A stretch of DNA of 17,062 bases from JANOBD01 sp031411495 (GTDB lineage: Bacteria; Planctomycetota; Phycisphaerae; Tepidisphaerales; Tepidisphaeraceae), in contig JANOBD010000068.1 of assembly GCA_031411495.1 (NCBI GenBank), positions 1 through 17,062 on the forward strand, in the 5' to 3' direction. How positions within the stretch are numbered: the first letter of the stretch is position 1; each line of letters begins with the position of its first letter. Positions 1-6,522 of the stretch are shown in pieces. A program made the translations under genes and the position numbers. The notes under the pieces were generated by a model, which saw only the letters and a program-made list of their open reading frames with translations, was not told the origin of the DNA and did not search any database.

Positions 1-60
1 CGGATCCAGCCTATCAGCGAATGCGGAAAACACGGTCGAGCGGCCTCGCCGAGTAGTCGC

Positions 61-139
61 CGTGGAATGGGAATCGGCTTTCGTCCGGTGCAGCACACTC
101 ACCAACGCTGGACGAAAAGCTGGACGAAACCATTCCACG
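61..139. repeat. Nested inverted repeat with a 12-bp tandem repeat
   Basis: A perfect 10-bp inverted repeat (CGTGGAATGG at 61-70, its complement at 130-139) encloses a second, imperfect one: TTTCGTCC at 79-86 against GGACGAAA at 110-117 and again at 122-129. The right side contains a 12-bp tandem duplication that differs only in the last base (107-118 and 119-130). The block sits just beyond the terminator of the tRNA gene. It could fold as a cruciform or RNA hairpin, be the end of a small element, or be a terminator for a gene to the left of the window. I do not recognise it. Confidence 0.5.
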
Positions 140-144
140 CAACG

Positions 145-172
145 AAAAACCCTCGGAAAATCCGAGGGTTTT
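145..172 (-). terminator. Intrinsic terminator of the tRNA-Ala gene
   Basis: A perfect 12-bp stem (146-157 with 161-172, AAAACCCTCGGA against its complement) closes a 3-nt loop. Read on the minus strand it ends in a run of five T, two bases beyond the 3' end of the tRNA. It is nearly symmetrical, so it could also stop transcription entering from the left. Confidence 0.85.
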
Positions 173-174
173 AG

Positions 175-245
175 TGGAGCGACGGGGAATCGAACCCCGA
201 TTTGCTGAATGCGATTCAGCCGTCATCCCGTTAGACCATCGCCCC
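175..245 (-). tRNA. tRNA-Ala, anticodon CGC
   Basis: The minus strand folds as a 71-nt cloverleaf without an encoded CCA. The acceptor stem is GGGGCGA against TCGCTCC and contains a G3-U70 wobble pair, the main alanine identity element. The D arm has a 3-bp stem (GTC/GAC). The anticodon stem GCTGA/TCAGC carries the loop ATCGCAT, giving anticodon CGC with U33 and the A32-U38 pair typical of alanine tRNAs. The variable loop has 4 nt, and the T arm is CGGGG-TTCGATT-CCCCG. The anticodon and G3-U70 agree on alanine, although the D arm reads more like a Glu or Gln tRNA body. A promoter lies upstream and a strong terminator follows at once. Confidence 0.92.
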
Positions 246-257
246 GGGAGGACAAAG

Positions 258-286
258 ACAATAGCCGACACCATCGGCCCTCGCAA
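258..286 (-). promoter_or_regulatory. Candidate sigma-70 promoter of the tRNA-Ala gene
   Basis: On the minus strand a TTGCGA -35 hexamer (281-286) and a TATTGT -10 hexamer (258-263) are separated by exactly 17 bp. Each matches the consensus at 4 of 6 positions. The -10 box ends 12 nt before base 1 of the tRNA, a normal distance for a short 5' leader removed by RNase P. Confidence 0.5.
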
Positions 287-401
287 GCCGGCATGCGTCG
301 TGGCGGTGGCGATTGACGTCGACACGAAATATCGCTGTCGCCAACTTCGAACTGGTCCCACGATGCTCGATTCGCGAGCCGTCTCAATGCGCCAAAAAGA
401 G

Positions 402-427
402 CAGCCGGCCATGTGAATGGCCGGCTG
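402..427. repeat. Perfect 11-bp hairpin with a GTGA tetraloop
   Basis: CAGCCGGCCAT (402-412) pairs perfectly with 417-427 across a 4-nt GTGA loop, which fits the GNRA class when read on the plus strand. There is no T-run on either side, so it is not a standard intrinsic terminator. It lies in a stretch without genes. It could be a structural element of an RNA or a protein-binding palindrome. Confidence 0.6.
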
Positions 428-570
428 ATCGCGGAGAATCCGATCCCTGGTTGCGGAGGAGCCGCTAACTTATCAGCAAGGGTTCCTGCGTGAGCAAGAG
501 AGCCTGCATCGAGCGGGCACCGCAACACTGTCACAGATCGCCGACGAGCGGAGAGTACGTCCGCTCGGCC

Positions 571-609
571 GTGAAGGATAAGCCTTCACCATGAAGGGCA
601 AGCCCTTCA
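571..609. repeat. Two adjacent small hairpins with related arms
   Basis: GTGAAGG/CCTTCAC (571-577 with 583-589) and TGAAGGG/CCCTTCA (592-598 with 603-609) form back-to-back 7-bp hairpins with 5-nt and 4-nt loops. The arm sequences are near copies of each other, so the pair looks like a duplicated unit. No function can be assigned. Confidence 0.45.
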
Positions 610-802
610 CTATCTGCGACTCCTTTCGCAATCATCCCTGAACTTGCAACGACATCATTTCCAACGTCCGTGCCACGATCACGGCGCCGACGTGATGGCC
701 GTTCACACAGCCTTGTGTGTGACGTCCTGTACCGGGCCGCCTTCCTGGCCCGAGACATCCGAACACCACATTTTTTCGAAGCGCCCGTCCGAACTGCGAG
801 AA

Positions 803-1798
803 TTACTTTTCGCAGCAGGCACTTCGAACCGCGCGCCGCGCCGATGTCAGAAGCGCGTCGCCGGCTAACAACTGTTCGAGAAACTTCGCCAGTCCATCGT
901 TCGCATGCGAATCGATTTCGCCATCGGCGATCGATTTCACTTCTGCATTCGCGTTACCCATCGCGACACCCACAGCGGCATGCTCGAGCATGTGCAGATC
1001 GTTCATATCATCGCCAACGGCAATGACATTTGCCTCTGGCACACCGAGGAGTTCTGCGATCTGCCTTACGCCGGTCCACTTGTTCACGCTCGCGTCGAAC
1101 ACTTCCAGCACCCGCGCTCCTGTGGTGGGGATCGTGATCTGGTGCAGGTAGACGCGATCGGCAAGCTGACGGCTCAGTCGATCAAACATCGTCGCGCTCT
1201 GTTCGTACGATGCGACCGTGCTGACGCGTATGGTCCAGTCGTGGGCCGCCGACCGCAGCCCGGGGGCGCGTCGGAACGACGAGCCGTGACGGGCGAGCCA
1301 TTCCGGCACGGTCGGCGGCATCTCGAGCTCCGCCGAGATCAACCATTCGACATCCGCGTGGAATGCATCCTGCATCACCATCGCGGCCGATCCGCATTCA
1401 TCCATGATGTGACAAATCTCGCGGGCATCGACGGGTCGCATCTTGGTGTGCGCCATCGATCTCCCGGAGGGCATGTCGTTGACGATCGCGCCGCCGACAA
1501 ACACGCCGGGCCCTTCGAGCTGAGCTTCGGCGATGACTTGGCGCGATTCCCACCAGCTTCTGCCGGTGGCGATGCAGACCTGAATGCCGGCATCGATCAC
1601 GCCGCGAATGGCCTTTCGGGTTCGCGGCGTGACGTGTCCTGTCGGAGACAAGACGGTGCCGTCCAGATCGAGGGCGATGAGCTGCACCTGTTCGCCGGCG
1701 AGGGCGCGTCGAGCCTTCGCCGGAGGGTTCGCCCCTTTCACTGACATCGCGTCCGAGAAAATAGAATCATTGCCAGAAGATTCAACCATTTTGATCAC
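803..1798 (-). CDS. Cof-type HAD-IIB hydrolase (sugar or nucleotide phosphatase)
   Basis: The product is up to 331 aa and belongs to the HAD superfamily, Cof/YidA subfamily. These soluble Mg-dependent phosphatases act on small phosphorylated metabolites. Motif I is DLDGTVL (about residues 44-50), motif II lies near ATGRSWW (77-83), the motif III Lys is in VNKWTG (K240), and motif IV is GDDMND (262-267). The stretch between motifs II and III fits the C2 cap domain of this subfamily. The substrate cannot be told from sequence. The longest frame begins at a GTG at 1798. ATG codons at 1789 and 1747 are also possible, none has a Shine-Dalgarno sequence, and the first 35 or so residues before the HAD core look non-conserved. 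The gene stands alone, with the gene-free stretch downstream and an inverted-repeat element upstream. Confidence 0.9.
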   Translation of the reverse strand: MIKMVESSGNDSIFSDAMSVKGANPPAKARRALAGEQVQLIALDLDGTVLSPTGHVTPRTRKAIRGVIDAGIQVCIATGRSWWESRQVIAEAQLEGPGVFVGGAIVNDMPSGRSMAHTKMRPVDAREICHIMDECGSAAMVMQDAFHADVEWLISAELEMPPTVPEWLARHGSSFRRAPGLRSAAHDWTIRVSTVASYEQSATMFDRLSRQLADRVYLHQITIPTTGARVLEVFDASVNKWTGVRQIAELLGVPEANVIAVGDDMNDLHMLEHAAVGVAMGNANAEVKSIADGEIDSHANDGLAKFLEQLLAGDALLTSARRAVRSACCEK

Positions 1799-1854
1799 AA
1801 CCGTCTAGTTATGCACAATCGGCAGCGTTTTGTCGTCAGCAAACCGCTAGGGGT

Positions 1855-1947
1855 AGGGATGAGGGCTAAGGGGATGAGGGATGACGGCGCTGAATTGAAA
1901 CGCGGTATCGCTTTCGATTCATCCCTCATCCCTCCGCCCTCATCCCT
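1855..1947. repeat. Long inverted repeat built of GATGAGGG units
   Basis: The left arm (1855-1884) and right arm (1919-1947) are near-perfect inverted copies. Bases 1870-1884 pair with 1919-1933 (14 Watson-Crick pairs and one G-U), and 1855-1866 pair with 1936-1947. A small internal loop (1867-1869 against 1934-1935) separates the two stems. Each arm itself contains two or more degenerate copies of an AGGGATGAGGG unit, so the arm is an internal direct repeat as well. The spacer has 34 nt. The element lies between the HAD start and the NUDIX start. It resembles a REP or MITE-like dispersed palindrome and could form a hairpin in either transcript. It has no T-tract. Confidence 0.8.
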
Positions 1948-1974
1948 GCTCAACTGCCGATATACTCAACACCA

Positions 1975-2529
1975 ATGTCCTACACGCTCGTCGAGAAAAG
2001 CACCCTGTATGAAGGCTCGCGGATCCGCTTGGAACTCCAGCGGTTCCGCGACGACCTCTCCGACCGACTGATCAAGAGGGAAGTCGTCAATCACCCCGGC
2101 TCGGCCGTCATCCTGCCGTTCCTCACCGGCGGTTTGTCGCCCTCGCGGAATGATACGATCCTACTCATCCGCAACCTGCGGTACAGCCTGCACAAGGTCC
2201 TGATCGAACTGCCCGCCGGCACGCTCGAAAAAGGCGAAGCGCCAATGAACTGCGCGGGCCGTGAATTGCAGGAAGAAACGGGCTATCTCGCGCGCAAGCT
2301 CACACCGATCGGTTCGTTCTTTCCGTCGCCCGGCATTCTCACAGAGAAGATGTTCGCGTTCGCGGCATATGATCTGACCAAGACGGTCTCGACGCCCGAT
2401 GAGGGAGAAGAGATTGAACTGCTGCCGACGCGGTACATCGACGCACTGGAGATGATCAAGCGCGGCGAGATTGAAGATGGCAAGACGATCACGATCCTCC
2501 TCATGTACGCGCTGATGTTTAAACACTGA
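1975..2529 (+). CDS. NUDIX hydrolase, ADP-ribose pyrophosphatase-like
   Basis: This 184-aa protein has the size and layout of ADP-ribose or nucleoside diphosphate-sugar pyrophosphatases (NudF type), which split the pyrophosphate bond to give AMP and a sugar phosphate. The NUDIX box is complete at about residues 82-104: G82, E88, then R96-E97-L-Q-E100-E101-T-G103, with the metal-binding glutamates in place. The preceding LIELPAG and following SPGILTEKMF are typical of the ADP-ribose branch. The exact substrate is inferred. The ATG at 1975 has no Shine-Dalgarno sequence. The M50 protease gene follows after 21 bp on the same strand, so the two probably share a transcript. A large inverted repeat lies 28-120 bp upstream. 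Confidence 0.92.
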   Translation: MSYTLVEKSTLYEGSRIRLELQRFRDDLSDRLIKREVVNHPGSAVILPFLTGGLSPSRNDTILLIRNLRYSLHKVLIELPAGTLEKGEAPMNCAGRELQEETGYLARKLTPIGSFFPSPGILTEKMFAFAAYDLTKTVSTPDEGEEIELLPTRYIDALEMIKRGEIEDGKTITILLMYALMFKH

Positions 2530-2550
2530 TTCGACCTCGCGAGGAACGGC

Positions 2551-3618
2551 ATGGGCTTTGAAGATCGAGACTACTACCGCGAACCCCGCTCTGGCGGAGG
2601 TCTTGCCGGCGTTGGAAACTGGCTGCTCTACGGCCGCGTGCATTTGTTCCGCGCTTTCCGGATCGACGTCGCCGCACACAGTTCGCTCATCATCACCATG
2701 GTGTTGATGTTGCTGTTCGCCGGCACGGGGTTCGTATGGCAGGACCGCGTGATTTCGGCCGCCCTTCTCTTCATCATCGTCCTGATGCACGAGTTCGGCC
2801 ATTGCTTTGGCGCGCGTTGGGTCGGCGGCGATGCCGAACAGATCGTCATGCACCCGCTGGGCGGATTGGCGTTTACCCAGCCCCCTTCCAACTGGAAGGC
2901 GCATCTGGTCACCACCGTTTGCGGCCCTGCGGTGAACTTCGCGCTCTGCATCATCAGCGGCGGGCTGCTGTATGCGCTGGTGGGCCAAATCCCCTGGAAG
3001 CCTTACTTCTACGGACCGTGGACCTCATTTCGCGGCTGGCTGGATCCGATCTGGCTTCTCTACTGGCTCTACCAGACCAATTGGGCGCTGCTCTTGTTCA
3101 ACCTCCTGCCGATCTACCCGCTCGATGGCGGACGAATCGTGCAGGAATCGCTCTGGCCGAAGTACGGTTACTACCGATCGATGGTGCTCGCCACAAACAC
3201 CGGGATCATCGGCTCGGTTGCCTTTGGCATGGTCGCGATCGCGACAGGCGCGATCGGCCTGCTCATCCTGGCGTTTCTCGGGCTGTACGCGTGCATTCAG
3301 ATGCGCAACCAGCTCCGCGAAATGGGTCCGCACGGGTTCAGCGAGTACGACGATCCATTTGCTGTCGAAATGCAGCGGGCTCAACAGGAAAACCGCGTGC
3401 TCAACCGCGGCCCGTCGCGCGCTAAAATCCGCGCCGCAGCCAAGGCCGCGCAGCGCGCGGCCAGCGAACGCCAGCAACTGCTGGACGAACAGGCCGAGAT
3501 CGACCGGATTCTCGCAAAGGTTTCAGCGCACGGCATGCACAGTCTCTCTCGTGCCGAGCAGAAGTCGCTGAAACGGGCAACGCAGAAACAACAAGAGCGC
3601 GACGCGGCGAGGCGCTGA
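2551..3618 (+). CDS. Site-2 protease-like M50 membrane metallopeptidase with rhomboid-type C-terminal tail
   Basis: The 355-aa protein is a predicted intramembrane zinc protease of family M50 (SpoIVFB/S2P type). The zinc-binding HEFGH is at 80-84 inside a hydrophobic segment, and the second metal motif NLLPIYPLDGG is at 184-194, supplying Asp192. Hydrophobic segments lie near 44-62, 68-88, 119-145, 165-188 and 213-250. After residue 255 the chain becomes hydrophilic, Ala/Arg/Gln-rich and probably helical. It ends in a conserved-looking block near 313-340 (EIDRILAKVSAHGMHSLS followed by R-AEQKSL). This block resembles the DUF6576 tail known from bacterial rhomboid proteases, which is unusual on an S2P. 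GAGGAA at 2541-2546 supports the ATG at 2551. The substrate is unknown. It probably forms an operon with the NUDIX gene. Confidence 0.9.
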   Translation: MGFEDRDYYREPRSGGGLAGVGNWLLYGRVHLFRAFRIDVAAHSSLIITMVLMLLFAGTGFVWQDRVISAALLFIIVLMHEFGHCFGARWVGGDAEQIVMHPLGGLAFTQPPSNWKAHLVTTVCGPAVNFALCIISGGLLYALVGQIPWKPYFYGPWTSFRGWLDPIWLLYWLYQTNWALLLFNLLPIYPLDGGRIVQESLWPKYGYYRSMVLATNTGIIGSVAFGMVAIATGAIGLLILAFLGLYACIQMRNQLREMGPHGFSEYDDPFAVEMQRAQQENRVLNRGPSRAKIRAAAKAAQRAASERQQLLDEQAEIDRILAKVSAHGMHSLSRAEQKSLKRATQKQQERDAARR

Positions 3619-3690
3619 AGCCCGCATCGTCATGATCCGGAAGCCGCGGCGCGGAAGTCAAAAACGGGTTCCTGCCACGAGATCGAATGC

Positions 3691-4548
3691 CTACGCTCGC
3701 ACGTACTTGTGGAACGCGTCGCATAGTTTTTTCGTAATCGGCCCGGCCACGCCGTTGCCGATGATGCGGCCATCGACCTTCGTGATCGGCATGACCTCCG
3801 CGCCAGTCCCGGTCACGAAGATCTCATCGGCCACGTACACATCGTGACGCTGGACGACGCCCTCGACGAGTTTCAATCCGCTCTCGCGCGCCAGGCGAAT
3901 GATCACGGCGCGCGTGATCCCTTCCAGCACGCACTGATCGATCGACGGCGTGGTGATCAGACCGTCGCGCACGACGAAGATATTGTCGGCCGTGCACTCG
4001 CAGACGTTGCCGAGATGATTCAGCATGATCGCCTCGGGCACGCCGGCGTCGTTGGCCTCGATCTTGGCGAGCACGTTGTTCAGGTAGTTCAGGCTCTTGA
4101 CGCGCGGCGGCGTGGAGTTGGGATGATTGCGCGTGTAGCTGCTGGTGATGACGGCCATCCCCTTTTCGTACATTTCCCTCGGATAGACGTTGAGCGTGTC
4201 CGTGATGATGAAAGTCGTAGGCCGATGAGAGCGACGCGGGTCAACCCCGAGATCGCCGGCGCCACGCGTGACGACGGCGCGAATGTAACAATCGGTGAAG
4301 TTGTTGGCCTTTACCGTTTCATGCAGGGCAGCGGTGAATTGCTCCTTGGTGTAAGGAATCTCCATGCGCAGCGACTTGGCCGAGTCGTAGATGCGGCGGA
4401 CGTGGGCTTCGCACTCGAAGATCTTTCCGTTGTAGGCGCGGATCCCTTCGAAAACGCCGTCGCCGTAGAGAAGGCCGTGATCGTACACGCTGACGGTGGC
4501 CTGTTCCTTGGGAAGCAGTTTGCCGTCGATCCACACTTTCAAACTCAT
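3691..4548 (-). CDS. ilvE: Branched-chain amino acid aminotransferase (class IV PLP enzyme)
   Basis: This 285-aa fold-type IV PLP aminotransferase transfers the amino group between glutamate and the 2-oxo acids of leucine, isoleucine and valine. The N-terminal YDHGLLYGDGVFEGIR (22-37) is the family signature. The PLP lysine is K151 in VKSLNYLNNVLAK, and the later NVCECTADNIF (181-191) is the cofactor-phosphate region. Length matches the compact bacterial and archaeal IlvE group. D-amino acid aminotransferase and aminodeoxychorismate lyase share the fold, but the SLNYLNNVLA block favours IlvE. The reading frame stays open upstream to 4647. I chose the ATG at 4548 because GAGGCG lies 4-9 bases before it and the family starts there. 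It is convergent with the M50 gene. Confidence 0.92.
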   Translation of the reverse strand: MSLKVWIDGKLLPKEQATVSVYDHGLLYGDGVFEGIRAYNGKIFECEAHVRRIYDSAKSLRMEIPYTKEQFTAALHETVKANNFTDCYIRAVVTRGAGDLGVDPRRSHRPTTFIITDTLNVYPREMYEKGMAVITSSYTRNHPNSTPPRVKSLNYLNNVLAKIEANDAGVPEAIMLNHLGNVCECTADNIFVVRDGLITTPSIDQCVLEGITRAVIIRLARESGLKLVEGVVQRHDVYVADEIFVTGTGAEVMPITKVDGRIIGNGVAGPITKKLCDAFHKYVRA

Positions 4549-4654
4549 CGTCGCCTCGTTTCGCTGCCGCCGCCCGCCCGGAAAACGCTCCGCACGTAGT
4601 TTTGGGCAGGAAAGTGTACGTTCAATTGCCCGCGACACCAACAGCATCGATTCG

Positions 4655-4972
4655 TCATCTAACCGCCGCGTGCCGGACCCTCAGCACGACATCGCTGAGC
4701 GCGGTCACGACGACTCGCGAGCGCGGCGGACAGATGTGCGACTGGAAGTCGGCCAGCAGGTGATCGATTGGCCCGTCGGTCAGCCAAACCTGCCCGCGAC
4801 GGATCTGGATCTCGCAAGACTGCGCAGAAGTGCTGAACGCAAGGTGTTCTCTCGCGGCGAGCGTGACTTCAACGCCGTCGGGGATGGGCCGTTGCCCGTC
4901 TGGGCCCGCGGATACATGAGGTTGGAAAGTGAGCAGAGACATAGCGACAGCGATGATGACGCCGGTTCGCAA
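4655..4972 (-). CDS. Small secreted DUF2917-like protein
   Basis: The 105-aa product begins with a likely signal peptide (one Arg, then GVIIAVAMSLLTF, with cleavage probably after VSA). A single small beta-rich domain follows. The pattern GQVWLTDGPIDHLL, then a charged turn, then RVVVTALSDVVLRV agrees with DUF2917, a family of unknown function. The frame starts at a TTG (4972). The only ATG, ten codons later, would remove part of the signal peptide, so the TTG is preferred, though no Shine-Dalgarno sequence supports it. It is divergent from the MocR-type regulator. My recollection is that DUF2917 genes often sit beside MocR genes in proteobacteria, which supports the call. It lies 106 bp upstream of ilvE on the same strand. 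Confidence 0.65.
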   Translation of the reverse strand: MRTGVIIAVAMSLLTFQPHVSAGPDGQRPIPDGVEVTLAAREHLAFSTSAQSCEIQIRRGQVWLTDGPIDHLLADFQSHICPPRSRVVVTALSDVVLRVRHAAVR

Positions 4973-5009
4973 ATCAGCACAGATACACTGATGTCATTCT
5001 GCCATGGGT

Positions 5010-5035
5010 ACAGTTCTCGCATTCGTCGAAACTGT
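5010..5035. promoter_or_regulatory. Candidate operator between the DUF2917-like and MocR genes
   Basis: ACAGTT (5010-5015) and its complement AACTGT (5030-5035) form an inverted repeat with centres 20 bp apart, about two helical turns. It ends 5 bp before the MocR start codon. The left arm is embedded in GGGTACAGTT, similar to GTACAG-type sites I associate with MocR regulators. Autoregulation of the divergent pair is inferred. Confidence 0.35.
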
Positions 5036-5040
5036 GTTCT

Positions 5041-6513
5041 ATGATGTCGAACATGGCTGTATCGACCCCTTTGCCGCAGCGCCAGGCGAGCGCCGACGCC
5101 GCGTACCAGGTGCTGGCCGATGAGATTCGCGCATCGATCGAACAGGGGACGCTTCGCCCCGGGGATCGGGTGCCGTCGATCCGTCGCCTTCGCGCGCAGT
5201 CCTCACGAAGCATTTCGACGGTGCTCCACGCGTACCAGGTTCTCGAAGGACTCGGCCTGATCGAGGCGCGGCCACAATCCGGCTATTACGTGAAAGCGCG
5301 ACCGCCGGCCCGCTCGGCAATCGCGTGCAGTTCGCCTTCCAGCGCGCCGCGCGCGGTCCATGTGCTCGATCGGCTCACCCGTATCAACCGTGAGATGTGT
5401 GACCCGGCGATGCTGCCGCTGGGTGGCGCGCATCCGGGCAAGGCGATGTTGCCGATGCGGCAACTGCTGCGGATCGAACGCACGCTTGGCCGCGTGGCAC
5501 TCCGCGGCAACGACTGGTACGAGTTTCCTTCCGGAGCGGTCGAACTGCAGCGCTCGATCGCGAGACATTACCTCGACGCCGGTTGCAGTTTTGCGCCGGA
5601 AGATGTCGTCGTCACCTGCGGCGCTCAGGAAGCGCTCAATCTCTGCCTGCGCGCGGTAGCGAAGTCCGGCGATGTCGTCGGCGTCGAATCGCCCGCGTAC
5701 TTCGGTGTGCTCCAGGCGATGGAATCGCTCGGCATCCGCGCGGTCGAATTGCCGACTCATCCACATGACGGACTCGATCTCGACAAGCTCAAGCGGACGC
5801 TTGCACGCCAGAAGCTCAAAGCGCTCATCGTCAGTACGAACTGCCACAACCCGCTGGGCTTTGTCACCTCAGAAGCGCACAAGCGGGACCTCACCCGGAT
5901 CATCACGCGACATCGGCTACCGCTGATCGAGGACGACGTCTACGGCGACCTCACATACGGCCCGCGACCCAAGACGTGCAAGGCCTTCGACGAAGACGGC
6001 TGGGTGATGCTCTGTTCCTCGTTCTCCAAGTCGCTGGCGCCCGGCATGCGCATCGGGTGGTGCGCGCCGGGAAAATGGCGTGAGCAAGTCGAACGACTCA
6101 AGTTCAGCTCGACCATCGCGAGCCACACGCTCGCCCAGCAGGTCATCGCGGCGTACATCAATAGCGGCGGATACGTGCGGCACCTCCGAAAGATCACCCG
6201 GGTGTACGAGCAGCAACTCTGCACCGCGGCCGGTACCGTGCTCGAAACGTTTCCGGCCGGGACGGATGTGACCCGTCCTGAAGGCGGTTTCGTGCTCTGG
6301 ATCGAGTTGCCCAAAAAGGTCGACGCGATGACGCTCTACGAACGCGCCGCCGCGGCTGGGATCAGCATCGCGCCCGGGCCGATCTTTTCGCCCAGCGGAC
6401 GATACCAGCACCACGTCCGGATCAGCATCGGCCACCCGTGGAGCCCGAATATCGCGGCGGGGATTCGCCGCGTGGGAGAGTTGGCGAAGGCACTTTCCGT
6501 CGGATCGAGGTAG
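5041..6513 (+). CDS. MocR/PdxR-type transcriptional regulator (GntR wHTH plus aminotransferase domain)
   Basis: This 490-aa protein has the standard MocR layout. The N-terminal GntR winged helix (about 18-85) shows GTLRPGDRVPSIRRLRAQ and STVLHAYQVLEGLGLIEARPQSGYYV. A linker leads to a fold-type I aminotransferase domain (about 115-485). In that domain the STNCHNPLGF block, the EDDVYGDL segment and the PLP lysine (K330 in SFSKSLAPGMRIG) are all present. Such proteins use PLP or its aldimines as effector and rarely act as enzymes. The ATG at 5041 is followed by in-frame ATGs at 5044 and 5053, and the exact start is uncertain because no Shine-Dalgarno sequence is visible. The divergent DUF2917-like gene is the likely partner. 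A role in PLP homeostasis is possible, with pdxH 3.2 kb away, but unproved. It is convergent with the ABC gene, 9 bp apart. Confidence 0.92.
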   Translation: MMSNMAVSTPLPQRQASADAAYQVLADEIRASIEQGTLRPGDRVPSIRRLRAQSSRSISTVLHAYQVLEGLGLIEARPQSGYYVKARPPARSAIACSSPSSAPRAVHVLDRLTRINREMCDPAMLPLGGAHPGKAMLPMRQLLRIERTLGRVALRGNDWYEFPSGAVELQRSIARHYLDAGCSFAPEDVVVTCGAQEALNLCLRAVAKSGDVVGVESPAYFGVLQAMESLGIRAVELPTHPHDGLDLDKLKRTLARQKLKALIVSTNCHNPLGFVTSEAHKRDLTRIITRHRLPLIEDDVYGDLTYGPRPKTCKAFDEDGWVMLCSSFSKSLAPGMRIGWCAPGKWREQVERLKFSSTIASHTLAQQVIAAYINSGGYVRHLRKITRVYEQQLCTAAGTVLETFPAGTDVTRPEGGFVLWIELPKKVDAMTLYERAAAAGISIAPGPIFSPSGRYQHHVRISIGHPWSPNIAAGIRRVGELAKALSVGSR

Positions 6514-6522
6514 TTGCCTCGC

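Larger units (their letters stand above)
246..802. other. Gene-free stretch with several hairpins
   Basis: I find no convincing protein gene between the tRNA and the first HAD gene. The open frames here lack family motifs, or overlap the tRNA or the HAD gene. The stretch holds the tRNA promoter, a long perfect hairpin (402-427), a pair of adjacent small hairpins (571-609), and a weaker one (CGGGCC/GGCCCG at 733-738/747-752) with no T-tract beside it. An untranslated RNA, a long leader or decayed genes are all possible. I saw no SRP, RNase P or tmRNA signature. Confidence 0.5.

Noticed and set aside
14..412. 132-codon minus-strand frame across the tRNA gene
   Set aside because: It reads through the tRNA-Ala and its terminator and has no family features.
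429..578. Open stretch of about 50 codons on the plus strand that reads somewhat protein-like
   Set aside because: It has no ATG start, no Shine-Dalgarno sequence and no recognisable family. It is too short to separate from chance, though a gene relic cannot be excluded.
733..776. Terminator: CGGGCC/GGCCCG hairpin followed by a T6 run
   Set aside because: The T-run at 771-776 is about 19 nt beyond the hairpin, and no plus-strand gene precedes it. For the minus-strand HAD transcript there is no T-tract on the correct side.
905..1744. 279-codon plus-strand frame antisense to the Cof-type HAD gene
   Set aside because: No family motifs and His/Arg/Gly-rich composition. The opposite strand has clear HAD motifs.
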